From NCBI GenBank assembly GCA_023406985.1, contig JAEXTK010000291.1, forward strand, positions 1 to 38,731: a stretch of DNA of 38,731 nucleotides, given 5' to 3'. The notes under the pieces are model-generated. The model made no database searches, was not told the origin of the DNA, and was given only the letters and a program-made list of their open reading frames with translations. Source of the DNA: Spirochaetota bacterium. Lineage in GTDB: Bacteria > Spirochaetota > Spirochaetia > Treponematales > Breznakiellaceae. The translations under genes and the position numbers were made by a program. Below, piece after piece: positions 31,386-38,731 of this stretch. Numbering within the stretch: position 1 is the first letter of the stretch; every line of letters begins with the position of its first letter.

Positions 31386-32762
31386 ATGAACGGTGAACCC
31401 GTGGGGGCGGTCCCCTCCTTAGCCGCGTGCCTCGCCGCGGCGAGCGATACGAAAGAGCTCCTCGTGCGGGAGGGCGCCTTGGAGGCCCTGCCCGGCATCG
31501 TCGCCGATCGCTTCGGAGCAGCCGAAGTCTATCTCGTCGCCGACGACAACACCCTGGCCGCGGCGGGAGAACGCGCGCTCGATGGGCTCCGCTCCGCCGG
31601 CATCGGCGTGCGGGGAACCTTCGTGTTCCCGGGGACGCCGCGCCTCCACGCCGATTACGGCCACGTCGCGGAACTCGTCGCCGCCTTCCGCGCGAACGGG
31701 GAAACGCGTCTCCTGCCGCTGGTCGTGGGCGCGGGTACCCTGAACGACCTCGTGAAGCGAGCCGCCCATGAGATAGGTCGCCCCTACCTCTGCGTGCCCA
31801 CCGCGGCGTCCGTGGACGGCTATACCTCCTACGGCGCGGCCCTCTTGGCGGGCGGATACAAGAAGACCCTGGAATGCCCGGCGCCGGCCGTCGTGATCGC
31901 CGATTCCGCCGTCCTTTCCCGCGCGCCCGCCTACCTCTCCTCTTCCGGTTTCGGCGACCTCGCGAGCAAGCTCGTGGCGGGTACCGACTGGATCATCGCG
32001 GAAACCGCCGGACGCGGGGGCGCCCCCGGCACGGAGCCCATCGACGCCTTCGCCTGGGACATGACCCAGACCGGCCTCGTCGCGGCCCTGCGGCGATCCG
32101 AGACCGCCTTCCGCGGGGACGCCGACGCGGTCGGCGTCCTCTTCGAAGCCCTCGCGCTGACGGGCTTCTCCATGCAGTACCTGAAGAGCTCGCGACCGGT
32201 ATCCGGATGCGAACACCTGTATAGCCACGTGTGGGAGATGAAGGACCTCTCGGTCGGCGGCCTACCGGTGACGCACGGCCACAAGGTCGCGATCGGGACG
32301 TTGCTCGCCACGGCGCTCACGGAGATCGTCTTCAGCCGCGCGGAACCGCCCGCGGGTCGCCCGCGGCCCAACTACGATCCTGCGGCCCGCGAGGCCGAGG
32401 TCCGCACTACCTTCGCGGGGCTCGCCGCGGCGGACGCGGTCGCGGAGACCGCCCAAGCCAAGCTCCTGGGCGACGAGGCGCGCTCTCGCCTGGCCGCGGC
32501 GTTCTGCGATGAATGGAACAGCCTGCGGGCGGCGGTGCTCGAACGGCTCATGCCCTACGCCGAGCTGGGCGCCATGCTGGATCGGGCCGGCTGTCCGACG
32601 AGGCCGGAAGAAATCGGTCTCACGAGGAACGAAGCGATCGCGACCGCGCGGGCCGCGCAGATGATCCGCAACCGCTATACGACCCTCGACCTGGCGTGGG
32701 ATCTCGGCATCCTCGAGGACGCGCTCGCCGCGATGGAGCGGGACGACCGCTATCTGCGGTAG
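31386..32762 (+). CDS. Glycerol-1-phosphate dehydrogenase homologue (AraM/EgsA family)
   Basis: The family reduces dihydroxyacetone phosphate to sn-glycerol-1-phosphate, the archaeal lipid backbone; AraM in Bacillus does the same. The 458-residue protein has the nucleotide-binding block LLPLVVGAGTLNDLVKRA, CVPTAASVDGYTSYGAAL, and the metal ligands Asp in SSGFGDLASKL and His in EHLYSHVWEM and THGHKVAIG. It carries a longer C-terminal helical region. The frame extends 36 nt upstream of 31386, but those codons overlap the promoter, so I start at MNGEPVG. No glyceryl-phosphate prenyltransferase is in the window, so its lipid role is open. Confidence 0.88.
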   Translation: MNGEPVGAVPSLAACLAAASDTKELLVREGALEALPGIVADRFGAAEVYLVADDNTLAAAGERALDGLRSAGIGVRGTFVFPGTPRLHADYGHVAELVAAFRANGETRLLPLVVGAGTLNDLVKRAAHEIGRPYLCVPTAASVDGYTSYGAALLAGGYKKTLECPAPAVVIADSAVLSRAPAYLSSSGFGDLASKLVAGTDWIIAETAGRGGAPGTEPIDAFAWDMTQTGLVAALRRSETAFRGDADAVGVLFEALALTGFSMQYLKSSRPVSGCEHLYSHVWEMKDLSVGGLPVTHGHKVAIGTLLATALTEIVFSRAEPPAGRPRPNYDPAAREAEVRTTFAGLAAADAVAETAQAKLLGDEARSRLAAAFCDEWNSLRAAVLERLMPYAELGAMLDRAGCPTRPEEIGLTRNEAIATARAAQMIRNRYTTLDLAWDLGILEDALAAMERDDRYLR

Positions 32763-32772
32763 GTCATCCGCG

Positions 32773-34257
32773 TCAGTTTACGATGATCTTTCCGTGGACC
32801 ATCCCCATCCAACAGGAGAAGGGAATGGTCCCCGGCTCCGTGACGGTAAAGCGGACCACCTGCGAGCCGCCGCGCGAAACGGGAATGGAGACGTCGGCGC
32901 CCGGAATCACGATGCGATTCGTGCAGCCCGACGGATTTTCGCCCACGATGGTCCATTCCACCGGCACGCCGGCCTTCACCCGGATGACCGCCGGTTCGAA
33001 GGCGGAGGCGAGGACCTTCATGGATACGCGTTGGATTTCGCCTTCCTGCGCGCCGGAAGGCGCGCCTTCGGCCGCGCCGGCGGCGGGCCGGGCGGGCTCG
33101 GACGCGCGGACGGATCCCGAGGATTCGGCCGCGGAGGCGGTCCCGGCGACGCCGGAGGCCGCGGAAGGAGTCCCGGAGGCGGCGGCCGACGTGTCCAGGA
33201 CGTTGCCGGTAAAACCGAACAGCGACGCGCCCGAATGGATGGACTGGAGGGCGAAGGCGACCACGACGAAACCCGCCGCCCGCGCCAGCACGACGCCCTT
33301 ACGCTTCGTCCACGCGCCGGCCAAGCCGACGCCGAAGAGCACCGGAGAAGTGCCGAGGGCGAAAGAGCCCATGATCAGGACGCCGGGAACGAAACCGCCC
33401 GAGGCCAGGGCGAGGGCCTGCATCGAAAGCGTGAAGCCGCACGGCAGGAAGAAGGTCGCCGCGCCCAAGATAGTCGGGGCCGCGGGATGGGGAGAGGCCG
33501 CGAGGGCATCCAGGACGCGCGAGAAGCGGCGCGGCATGCGGGAGGCGAGGCTGGCCGGAACGATGCCGAGCAAGGAAAGGCCGAGTATGAGGGTCACGAG
33601 TCCCACGGCCACGGTGAGGACGGACACCGCGCGGCCCGACAGGGCGATGCCGCCGCCGAGGAGCCCGAGGAGGCCGCCGAGGACCGCGAAACCGGCGATG
33701 CGGCCGCCTTGGAATAGCAGGTTCCGGGTAACCGGAGAAGCCGCGGCCTCGCCGGGGCTCCCGCGGCCTCCCGCGGCGCCGAGGGCGAGGACCAGGGACC
33801 CCACGAGGGCGAGGCACGAGGAAACCGAAGCGGCGACGCCGGTGAGCAACGCGGCGACGACGGAAGCCCCAGCGCGCGCCGAAGCCTTGTCCGCGAGCCC
33901 CGAAGCCTGGAGCGCACCGTAGAGGGCGAAGACGCCCGCGGCCGCGAGCGCCGAGAGCGACCAGGAGCGGGCAGCCTCCCAGAAGTTAGGGCGCTCCGCC
34001 GCAGGAGACCGCCGCTCCGGAGGCGCGGCGCCGCCTGCCTCGGATCGTTCCGCCCCATAGCCGAAGGGCTCGATGCGCGCCGCGTAGGCCGAGTCCGCGG
34101 GCTCCTCCGCTCCTTCCCAGGCGACGGTCGCCGTCCCCGCAGTCAGGTCCACCGCCGCCGAGACGGTGCCGTCCACGGCCTCGAACTCCTTCTTGACCAA
34201 GGCGACGCACGCGGCGCAATGCATACCGCGTACCGCGAATCGCTTGATTCCTCGCAT
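32773..34257 (-). CDS. Three-domain copper protein: HMA + DsbD/SafE-like membrane domain + cupredoxin
   Basis: A 494-residue fusion. Residues 1-70 form a heavy-metal-associated domain with GMHCAAC (C14, C17). About 98-345 is a six- to seven-helix membrane domain like the DsbD_2/TauE-SafE group, with Cys148 (SSCLALVGS) and Cys273 (LPCGFTL). About 352-408 is an Ala/Ser/Gly linker. About 409-494 is a cupredoxin-like domain with C445 and the sulfur-rich CWMGMVH (C482, M484, M486, H488). It lies 16 nt after csoR, so it is probably copper-induced. A role in copper export or periplasmic copper handling is inferred; no CopA ATPase is nearby. Its stop is 10 nt from the convergent araM-like gene. Confidence 0.88.
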   Translation of the reverse strand: MRGIKRFAVRGMHCAACVALVKKEFEAVDGTVSAAVDLTAGTATVAWEGAEEPADSAYAARIEPFGYGAERSEAGGAAPPERRSPAAERPNFWEAARSWSLSALAAAGVFALYGALQASGLADKASARAGASVVAALLTGVAASVSSCLALVGSLVLALGAAGGRGSPGEAAASPVTRNLLFQGGRIAGFAVLGGLLGLLGGGIALSGRAVSVLTVAVGLVTLILGLSLLGIVPASLASRMPRRFSRVLDALAASPHPAAPTILGAATFFLPCGFTLSMQALALASGGFVPGVLIMGSFALGTSPVLFGVGLAGAWTKRKGVVLARAAGFVVVAFALQSIHSGASLFGFTGNVLDTSAAASGTPSAASGVAGTASAAESSGSVRASEPARPAAGAAEGAPSGAQEGEIQRVSMKVLASAFEPAVIRVKAGVPVEWTIVGENPSGCTNRIVIPGADVSIPVSRGGSQVVRFTVTEPGTIPFSCWMGMVHGKIIVN

Positions 34258-34273
34258 GGTATCCTCGCCCGTC

Positions 34274-34546
34274 CTAGACGATGTACGAATCGACGACCTT
34301 CATGAGCTCGTCGATCTTTTCGCCGCCGCCGCCTTCGGCGATCGCGTCCGTGACGCAGGTGTTGAGGTGCTGGCGCAGTACGGTGGAGTTCGCTTTGCGG
34401 AGCAGCGCGATGGCGGCGAGGAGCTGCTTCGATACGTCGATGCAGTAGCGATCCTCTTCGATCATGCGGATCGTCGCATCGATCTGCCCGCGGGCGGTCT
34501 TGAGGAAATTGAGCGCGTTACGGCTTTCGCAGCTGCAGTGGTCCAT
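34274..34546 (-). CDS. csoR: CsoR-type copper-sensing repressor
   Basis: CsoR-family repressors leave DNA on binding Cu(I). The 90-residue, all-helical protein carries the ligand set Cys35 (YCIDV), His60 and Cys64 (RQHLNTC), the pattern of genuine copper sensors rather than RcnR/FrmR relatives, and the RGQIDATIRMIEED family block. An N-terminal HCSCE adds two further Cys. The start has GGAGG 3 nt upstream. It leads the two-gene operon with the HMA/cupredoxin fusion. Its promoter and an adjacent GC inverted repeat suggest autorepression. Confidence 0.93.
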   Translation of the reverse strand: MDHCSCESRNALNFLKTARGQIDATIRMIEEDRYCIDVSKQLLAAIALLRKANSTVLRQHLNTCVTDAIAEGGGGEKIDELMKVVDSYIV

Positions 34547-34562
34547 AGTCCTCCGAATAGGG

Positions 34563-34585
34563 GAGCCCCTCCCCAGGAGGGGCTC
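34563..34585. promoter_or_regulatory. Candidate CsoR operator at the csoR transcription start
   Basis: A perfect inverted repeat GAGCCCCTCC-CCA-GGAGGGGCTC begins about 2 nt after the predicted csoR start. CsoR operators are G-tract inverted repeats, so position and composition fit. No T-tract follows on either strand, which argues against a plain terminator. Confidence 0.6.
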
Positions 34586-34593
34586 TTACCAGG

Positions 34594-34623
34594 AACATAC
34601 AGCGCTCTTACGTAATCAGTCAA
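34594..34623 (-). promoter_or_regulatory. csoR promoter
   Basis: Minus-strand TTGACT (34623-34618, 5/6), an 18-nt spacer and TATGTT (34599-34594, 4/6). It starts 15 nt after the thrA stop. The predicted start is near 34587. Confidence 0.65.
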
Positions 34624-34638
34624 GTATTCGCGGCGGTC

Positions 34639-37092
34639 CTATACGAGGGTGCGGGCGATCCTCACGATGTCGGCGAAGACGCCGCCCGCCGTGACGTCCG
34701 CCCCGGCGCCCGGCCCCTTCACCACGAGCGGAAGCCGGGAATACCGCTCCGTCGTGATGACGACGATGTTGTCCGCGTCGACGAGCGACCGGAACGGACT
34801 CGCCTCGCTCTCCGCCCGGAGGGACAAGCGGGCCGCGCCGTCCTCTATCACGGCCACGTAGCGGAGCGCCCTCCCCTCCGCGGCCGCGGCCGCCCGCCTC
34901 GATTCGAACTGCGCGTCGGCGCGTTCCAGCGCCGCGAAGAAGGACTCCACGTCCTTCGCCTCCAGGCATTCCGCGGGCAGGATGGGTTCGATTTCCACGG
35001 AATCGAATTCGATCGGCATGCCGCACTCGCGCGCGAGCACGAGGGCCTTGCGCGCGGCGTCCATGGCGTTGAGGTCGTCCCGCGGGTCCGGCTCGGTGTA
35101 ACCCTTCGCTTTGGCCTCGCGGACCAGGGTGGAGAACGGTTTCGCGCCGTCGAAGTTGTTGAAGATATAGCTGAGCGTTCCCGAGAGCACGGCCTCGATC
35201 CGTTTGATCCGGTCACCCGAGAGGGCGAGGTCGTGGATGGTCGATATCACCGGCAGGCCGGCGCAAACCGTGGTCTCGTAGAGATAGGGAATCCCGCGGT
35301 CGCGCGCGTAGTCCACCAATCCGCGGTACTTGGCGTACGACGCCGCGTTGGCCCGCTTGTTCGGGGTCACCACCGGCACGGCCGCGCGGAGGACCTCCTC
35401 ATAGACGGCGGGGACGGCGTCGCTCGCGGTGCAATCGCAGAAGGCGGAGTTCGGTAGGTTGTAGGCCCGCATGCGGCCCACGAAGGCTTCGGGCGTGAAC
35501 GGCTCGCCCCCGGCGAGGGCATCTTTCGCCCGCTCCGGATCGATGCCGGCGGGGTCGAAGGCCATGCGGCGCGAGTTGGCGACGCCGATGAGGTTGATGC
35601 GGATCTTGTAGGTATCGGCGAGGATTTCCTGTTGCCGCGCGATCTGGTCGAGCAGGGTTCCTCCGATGAGCCCGATGCCCACGAGGAAGAGGTTCACGGA
35701 CCGTACGCCGGAAAGGAAGAAGGCCTCGTGGATGGCGTTCAGGGCCTTGGACTCGTCCGAGCGCGTGATGACCGCCGAGATGTTGAGCTCGGAGGAGCCT
35801 TGGGCGATGGCGACCACGTTGACGCCGTTACGGCCCAGGGCGTGGAAGACCTTACCCGCGATGCCCGGCGTGCTCTTCATGCGGGAACCCACGACCGCGA
35901 TGATCGAGAGATCCTTTTCGATGGCCGGAGCGTCGATGGCGAGGGCCGCGATCTCCCGCTCGAACTCCTCCCGGATGGCTACCGCGGCGGCGGCGGCGTC
36001 TTTGGGAAGGACGGCGAAGCAGATGGAATGCTCGCTCGAGGCTTGGGTGATGAGGATGACGTTGATCTTGCGGCGGGCGAGGCAGCCGAAGAGGCGGGAA
36101 GAGAAGCCGGCGACGCCGACCATGCCGGAGCCCTGGACGCGGATCAGGGCCACGTCCCGCATGGAGCTCACGCCCCGCACGGGATACGGGCTCGGCGGGA
36201 CCTCGGCGGCGATGAGGGTCCCCGCCGAAGCCGGGTTGAAGGTGTTCCTGATCCGTATGGGGATGCCCTTCTCCAGGGCGGGCCTCACCGTCGGCGGGTG
36301 CAGGACCTTGGCGCCGAAGTGCGAGAGTTCCATGGCCTCGATGTAGGAGATGGATTCCAGGCGGAAGGCGCCCTTCACGAGCTTCGGATCGGCGGTGAGG
36401 ATGCCGTCCACGTCGGTCCAGATCTCAACCTCCTCGGAGCCGAGGGCCGCGCCGAAGATGGCGGCCGACAGGTCCGAACCGCCGCGGCCGAGGGTGGTGG
36501 TCCGGCCGTCCGCGGTGGAGCCGATGAAGCCGGTCGCTATCTGGAGGGCAGGCCGCGCGTCCAGGGCGGCGCGGATGGCGGGATAGCTCTCCTCCGCGAT
36601 GAAGCGCGCGGAGCCGAACTGGTCGTCCGTGCGGACGACGAGGCGGGCGTCCAGGAAATCCGCCTCTACGCCCACCGCGCGGAAGGCGCGCGAGACGATG
36701 AAGGCCGAGAGCCGCTCGCCGAAACTCATGACCGCGTCGAGCGTGCGGGCAGAAAGTTCGCCGAGGGCGCGCACGCCGTCGAGCGTCCGCGCGAGCTCGT
36801 CCATGGAGGCGCGCACGAACTCCTCCGCGGCCGACGCGTCCGCGCCGGCGCAGAGTTCGGCCACCGCCTCGAGGTGCCGGCCGCGGATCGCCGCGAGTTT
36901 GTCCAGGTACGTGCCGTCGTCGAGTTCGGCGAGGCGCGCCACCTCGATGAGCGTGTCGGTAATCTTGGAGAACGCGGAGACGACGACGACGCGCGTGCGG
37001 CCCGTATGCTCCGTGTCGCGAACGACATCGATGAGCTTTCGGATCGCCTGGGGCGAGCCGACCGAGGTACCGCCGAATTTGAGGACAAGCAT
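34639..37092 (-). CDS. thrA: Bifunctional aspartokinase / homoserine dehydrogenase
   Basis: Catalyses the first and third steps from aspartate to threonine, methionine and (kinase) lysine. The 817 residues match ThrA. The kinase (about 1-290) has KFGGTSVG, FGERLSA, TLGRGGSDLSA and the tail EIWTDVDGILTADP. Two ACT-type regulatory segments follow (about 310-460: VQGSGMVGVAGFSSRLF and VVGSRMKSTPGIAGKVF). The homoserine dehydrogenase has LFLVGIGLIGGTL, TPNKRANA, YETTVCAGLPVI, LSGTLSYIFN and GYTEPDPRDDLN. The start has a GGAG site 7 nt upstream. Feedback inhibition by threonine is usual for the family. Confidence 0.98.
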   Translation of the reverse strand: MLVLKFGGTSVGSPQAIRKLIDVVRDTEHTGRTRVVVVSAFSKITDTLIEVARLAELDDGTYLDKLAAIRGRHLEAVAELCAGADASAAEEFVRASMDELARTLDGVRALGELSARTLDAVMSFGERLSAFIVSRAFRAVGVEADFLDARLVVRTDDQFGSARFIAEESYPAIRAALDARPALQIATGFIGSTADGRTTTLGRGGSDLSAAIFGAALGSEEVEIWTDVDGILTADPKLVKGAFRLESISYIEAMELSHFGAKVLHPPTVRPALEKGIPIRIRNTFNPASAGTLIAAEVPPSPYPVRGVSSMRDVALIRVQGSGMVGVAGFSSRLFGCLARRKINVILITQASSEHSICFAVLPKDAAAAAVAIREEFEREIAALAIDAPAIEKDLSIIAVVGSRMKSTPGIAGKVFHALGRNGVNVVAIAQGSSELNISAVITRSDESKALNAIHEAFFLSGVRSVNLFLVGIGLIGGTLLDQIARQQEILADTYKIRINLIGVANSRRMAFDPAGIDPERAKDALAGGEPFTPEAFVGRMRAYNLPNSAFCDCTASDAVPAVYEEVLRAAVPVVTPNKRANAASYAKYRGLVDYARDRGIPYLYETTVCAGLPVISTIHDLALSGDRIKRIEAVLSGTLSYIFNNFDGAKPFSTLVREAKAKGYTEPDPRDDLNAMDAARKALVLARECGMPIEFDSVEIEPILPAECLEAKDVESFFAALERADAQFESRRAAAAAEGRALRYVAVIEDGAARLSLRAESEASPFRSLVDADNIVVITTERYSRLPLVVKGPGAGADVTAGGVFADIVRIARTLV

Positions 37093-37128
37093 TGCGTGAC
37101 TCCGTATAATTATGCAGACGTAACCACT

Positions 37129-37157
37129 TTTATAGGCTTTTAATGCATATATATCAA
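37129..37157 (-). promoter_or_regulatory. thrA promoter
   Basis: Minus-strand TTGATA (37157-37152, 5/6), a 17-nt spacer and TATAAA (37134-37129, 5/6), in the AT-rich gap that starts at the rlmN stop. The leader of about 30 nt is too short for a riboswitch or peptide attenuator. Confidence 0.75.
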
Positions 37158-38185
37158 GTACCGCCGAGCTGTCCGCAGGCGGCCATCACCGATCGTCCCT
37201 TTTCGATGCGGAGCCGCACGGGGACGCCGGCGGCGCCGAGCAGTGCAAGGAAACGGTCGGTCTCGGCCATGGTGGGAGCGGGGGCGATCGGATCGCGGCC
37301 GGGATTGTAGGGAATGAGGTTCACGAGGGCGCGCCCGACCGCGCCGCAGAACCGGGCCACGGCCGCGGCGTCTTCTGCTCCGTCGTTGATGCCGGGCAAG
37401 AGGCAATAGTTGACGCCGAGGACGAAGTTGCGCCGCTTCGGGTAGGCGGCCAGGGCTTGCGCGAGAGCCGCGAGCGGGGTGCGGCGGTTCACGGGCATGA
37501 GCGCGTCGCGGAGTTCGTCGCGGCCGGCATTGAGGCTGATCGAGAGGTTGAGGCGCTTCAAGCCGAGCCGGCCGAGCCGCTCGATGCCCGCGGCGTCGCC
37601 GGAGGTGCAGACGGTGATGCGCTCGAGCGAATACGCGTAGCCTCGGCGGTCGCCGAGCACTTCGATGGCCTTGGCCACGTTCGCCAGGTTGTCGAGCGGC
37701 TCGCCCATTCCCATGAAGACGATGTTACGGAAACGGACGCCGAGGATAAGGGCGGCCGAAAGCACCTGGGCGACGATCTCGGCCGCGGAGAGGTCGCGGA
37801 CGAACCCGCCGCGCCCGGTCTCGCAGAAGGCGCAGGCGCGGCCGCAGCCCACCTGGGATGAGACGCAGAGGGTCCGCGTTCCTCCGTACATGGGGATGGA
37901 TACCGATTCTATCCGCTCGCCGGTACGGGTGCCGAAGACGAATTTCGTCGTGGTTCCCGCGTTCCCTTCCGTTTCCAGGCGATCCTGAAGACGCAGCGTT
38001 CCGACGTCGAAGTGTTCCGCCCACCGCCGCGCGTTCCGCTCGGAGGCGCCCGCCGCGGCCGCGTCGAGCCTGCCGGTCTTGAAAACGTCGGCGTAGATCC
38101 GAGGCGCGAGGCCCGCGGTCTCCGCCACGAGCCGTTTCGCTTCCCCCGCGAATTCCTCGCCGGTGAGGCCGAGGACGTCGATCAT
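37154..38185 (-). CDS. rlmN: 23S rRNA (A2503-C2) / tRNA methyltransferase RlmN
   Basis: A radical-SAM enzyme that methylates C2 of A2503 in 23S rRNA and A37 in some tRNAs. The 343-residue protein has the cluster motif CGRACAFC (C-x3-C-x2-C), an upstream Cys in LCVSSQVG, VFMGMGEPLDN, ITVCTSGD, LNLSISLNA, VNYCLLPGIND, and the C-terminal Cys in MAACGQLGG used for the mechanism. The N-terminal domain starts MIDVLGLTGEEF. The start overlaps the stop of the preceding DUF2721 gene (ATGA). Confidence 0.97.
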   Translation of the reverse strand: MIDVLGLTGEEFAGEAKRLVAETAGLAPRIYADVFKTGRLDAAAAGASERNARRWAEHFDVGTLRLQDRLETEGNAGTTTKFVFGTRTGERIESVSIPMYGGTRTLCVSSQVGCGRACAFCETGRGGFVRDLSAAEIVAQVLSAALILGVRFRNIVFMGMGEPLDNLANVAKAIEVLGDRRGYAYSLERITVCTSGDAAGIERLGRLGLKRLNLSISLNAGRDELRDALMPVNRRTPLAALAQALAAYPKRRNFVLGVNYCLLPGINDGAEDAAAVARFCGAVGRALVNLIPYNPGRDPIAPAPTMAETDRFLALLGAAGVPVRLRIEKGRSVMAACGQLGGT

Positions 38186-38598
38186 TCGGCGGTTCCCGCG
38201 CGATCGTTCCTACCGGCGCTCGAGTCCAGGAGGATGTCCAGGGCGTCCGCGGAAATGAAGAGTTCCTGGATGGACAGGCCCAAGGAAGCGAGCAGGAGCA
38301 TCAGGGCGAAAGCGAAGACCGCCTCGGCCGCGAGGGAAAGCCTGAAGAAGATGAGGAGCATGGTGAGGACGCAGAAGAAGAAACTGGAAACGCCGAGCAG
38401 CTGCATCGACTTGATGATCCGGATGCGCTTTTTCAGGTTCTCGATCTGGCCGCGGATCCCGTCCTCGCTTTCCGCCCTCCACCGCGCGTGGAGTTCGCGC
38501 ACGAGGTTGGCGAGCGCGAGAAACCGATTGGTGTAGGCCAAGAGCAGGAGGGAGATCGCCGGGAAGAGGAGCGCCGGCGTAGCGAGATTGAGTTCCAT
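38182..38598 (-). CDS. DUF2721-type small membrane protein
   Basis: A 138-residue membrane protein. It has an N-terminal helix (TPALLFPAISLLLLAYTNRF), a basic cytoplasmic-type loop (RELHARW, LKKRIRIIKSMQ), then two helices (LLGVSSFFFCVLTMLLIFF and AAEAVFAFALMLLLASLGLS) followed by IQELFISADALDILL. This is the layout of the DUF2721 family, whose function is unknown. It is translationally coupled to rlmN. The ATG at 38598 has no clear ribosome site; a weak TTGTTT-N17-GAGATT pair ends 6 nt before it, so a leaderless start is possible but poorly supported. Confidence 0.78.
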   Translation of the reverse strand: MELNLATPALLFPAISLLLLAYTNRFLALANLVRELHARWRAESEDGIRGQIENLKKRIRIIKSMQLLGVSSFFFCVLTMLLIFFRLSLAAEAVFAFALMLLLASLGLSIQELFISADALDILLDSSAGRNDRAGTAE

Positions 38599-38731
38599 GC
38601 GGTCAATCTCGCAGATAGGGACGAAAGAAACAAGGAGGGGCAGGCCCGCCTACTGGCGGGCTCGATTTCGCAGCGGCTGAAGGGCCGCGTCCCCGCGCAG
38701 GCCGCGCCCCAACAGTGGGCCATCCCCCCCA
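38599..38731. other. Right-edge region with a GC hairpin, no assignable gene
   Basis: No frame can be assigned to a known protein in these 133 nt, and no tRNA cloverleaf is seen. A hairpin GCCCGCC-TACT-GGCGGGC lies at 38644-38661. It may end a minus-strand gene lying beyond the edge. Confidence 0.4.

Noticed and set aside
32513..33922. 469-codon plus-strand frame crossing the end of the araM-like gene and the copper fusion gene
   Set aside because: It spans two well-supported genes in other frames, with low-complexity Ala/Pro/Arg sequence.
35632..37143. 503-codon plus-strand open frame opposite thrA
   Set aside because: It is antisense to a complete, motif-rich ThrA, so it is a GC-driven shadow.
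37093..37153. Riboswitch or leader-peptide attenuator before thrA
   Set aside because: The leader from the predicted promoter is only about 30 nt, with no Thr/Ile-rich peptide and no hairpin plus T-tract.
38599..38731. tRNA, tmRNA or other structured RNA at the right edge
   Set aside because: No cloverleaf, CCA-adjacent T-arm or known RNA core could be traced; only a GC hairpin is visible.
1..38731. Mobile element, prophage or CRISPR system
   Set aside because: No transposase, integrase, phage gene, Cas protein, spaced direct-repeat array or terminal inverted repeats were seen. Apart from AT-rich promoter gaps, composition is uniform.

Overview
The window is high-GC, gene-dense bacterial DNA with almost no gaps; the longest gene-free stretch is about 250 bp (25787-26032). 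Gene content and order point to a spirochaete of the Spirochaetaceae/Treponemataceae. The tamB-bamA-skp block next to mutS matches the order I recall from Treponema pallidum, and the araM-like dehydrogenase, orphan NeuB-like synthase and chvE/ggu-type sugar transporter also occur in free-living relatives. The lineage is an inference from content, not a search result. I see no phage, insertion sequence, CRISPR array, tRNA or rRNA. Most of the window looks like conserved chromosome.

Left part (1-15572): a rimP-nusA-infB operon on the minus strand (infB runs off the left edge) is preceded by a strong promoter and a terminator-like hairpin in its leader. comF and mutS follow, also on the minus strand. 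A STAS-domain gene diverges from mutS. The minus-strand tamB-bamA-skp operon covers outer-membrane protein biogenesis. tmk and a conserved-looking exported protein run the other way.

Middle (15573-25800): yebC-ruvC-ruvA-ruvB-queA, the classical Holliday-junction cluster plus queuosine synthesis, is on the minus strand. A 74-residue Cys-rich protein lies upstream of yebC. A NeuB-like synthase, coaX and hisS follow. A DeoR regulator with an orphan RbsA/MglA-type ATPase is divergent from the next operon.

Right part (25800-38731): a complete chvE-gguA-gguB-type sugar ABC transporter; a class I aminotransferase; a glycerol-1-phosphate dehydrogenase homologue; a CsoR-controlled copper protein fusing HMA, DsbD/SafE-like membrane and cupredoxin domains; bifunctional thrA; rlmN; and a DUF2721 membrane protein.

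The most interesting signals are regulatory. Five genes that begin transcription units (mutS, tmk, ruvA, the neuB homologue, the araM homologue) have a sigma70-type -10 box only 6-9 nt before the ATG and no Shine-Dalgarno site, so their mRNAs are probably leaderless. Genes inside operons mostly have clear AGGAG sites. Other points are a candidate NusA-feedback attenuator before rimP, a CsoR operator at the csoR start site, a thymidylate kinase whose P-loop Lys is Thr, a CTG-initiated ruvC, and a NusA ending in a zinc ribbon.
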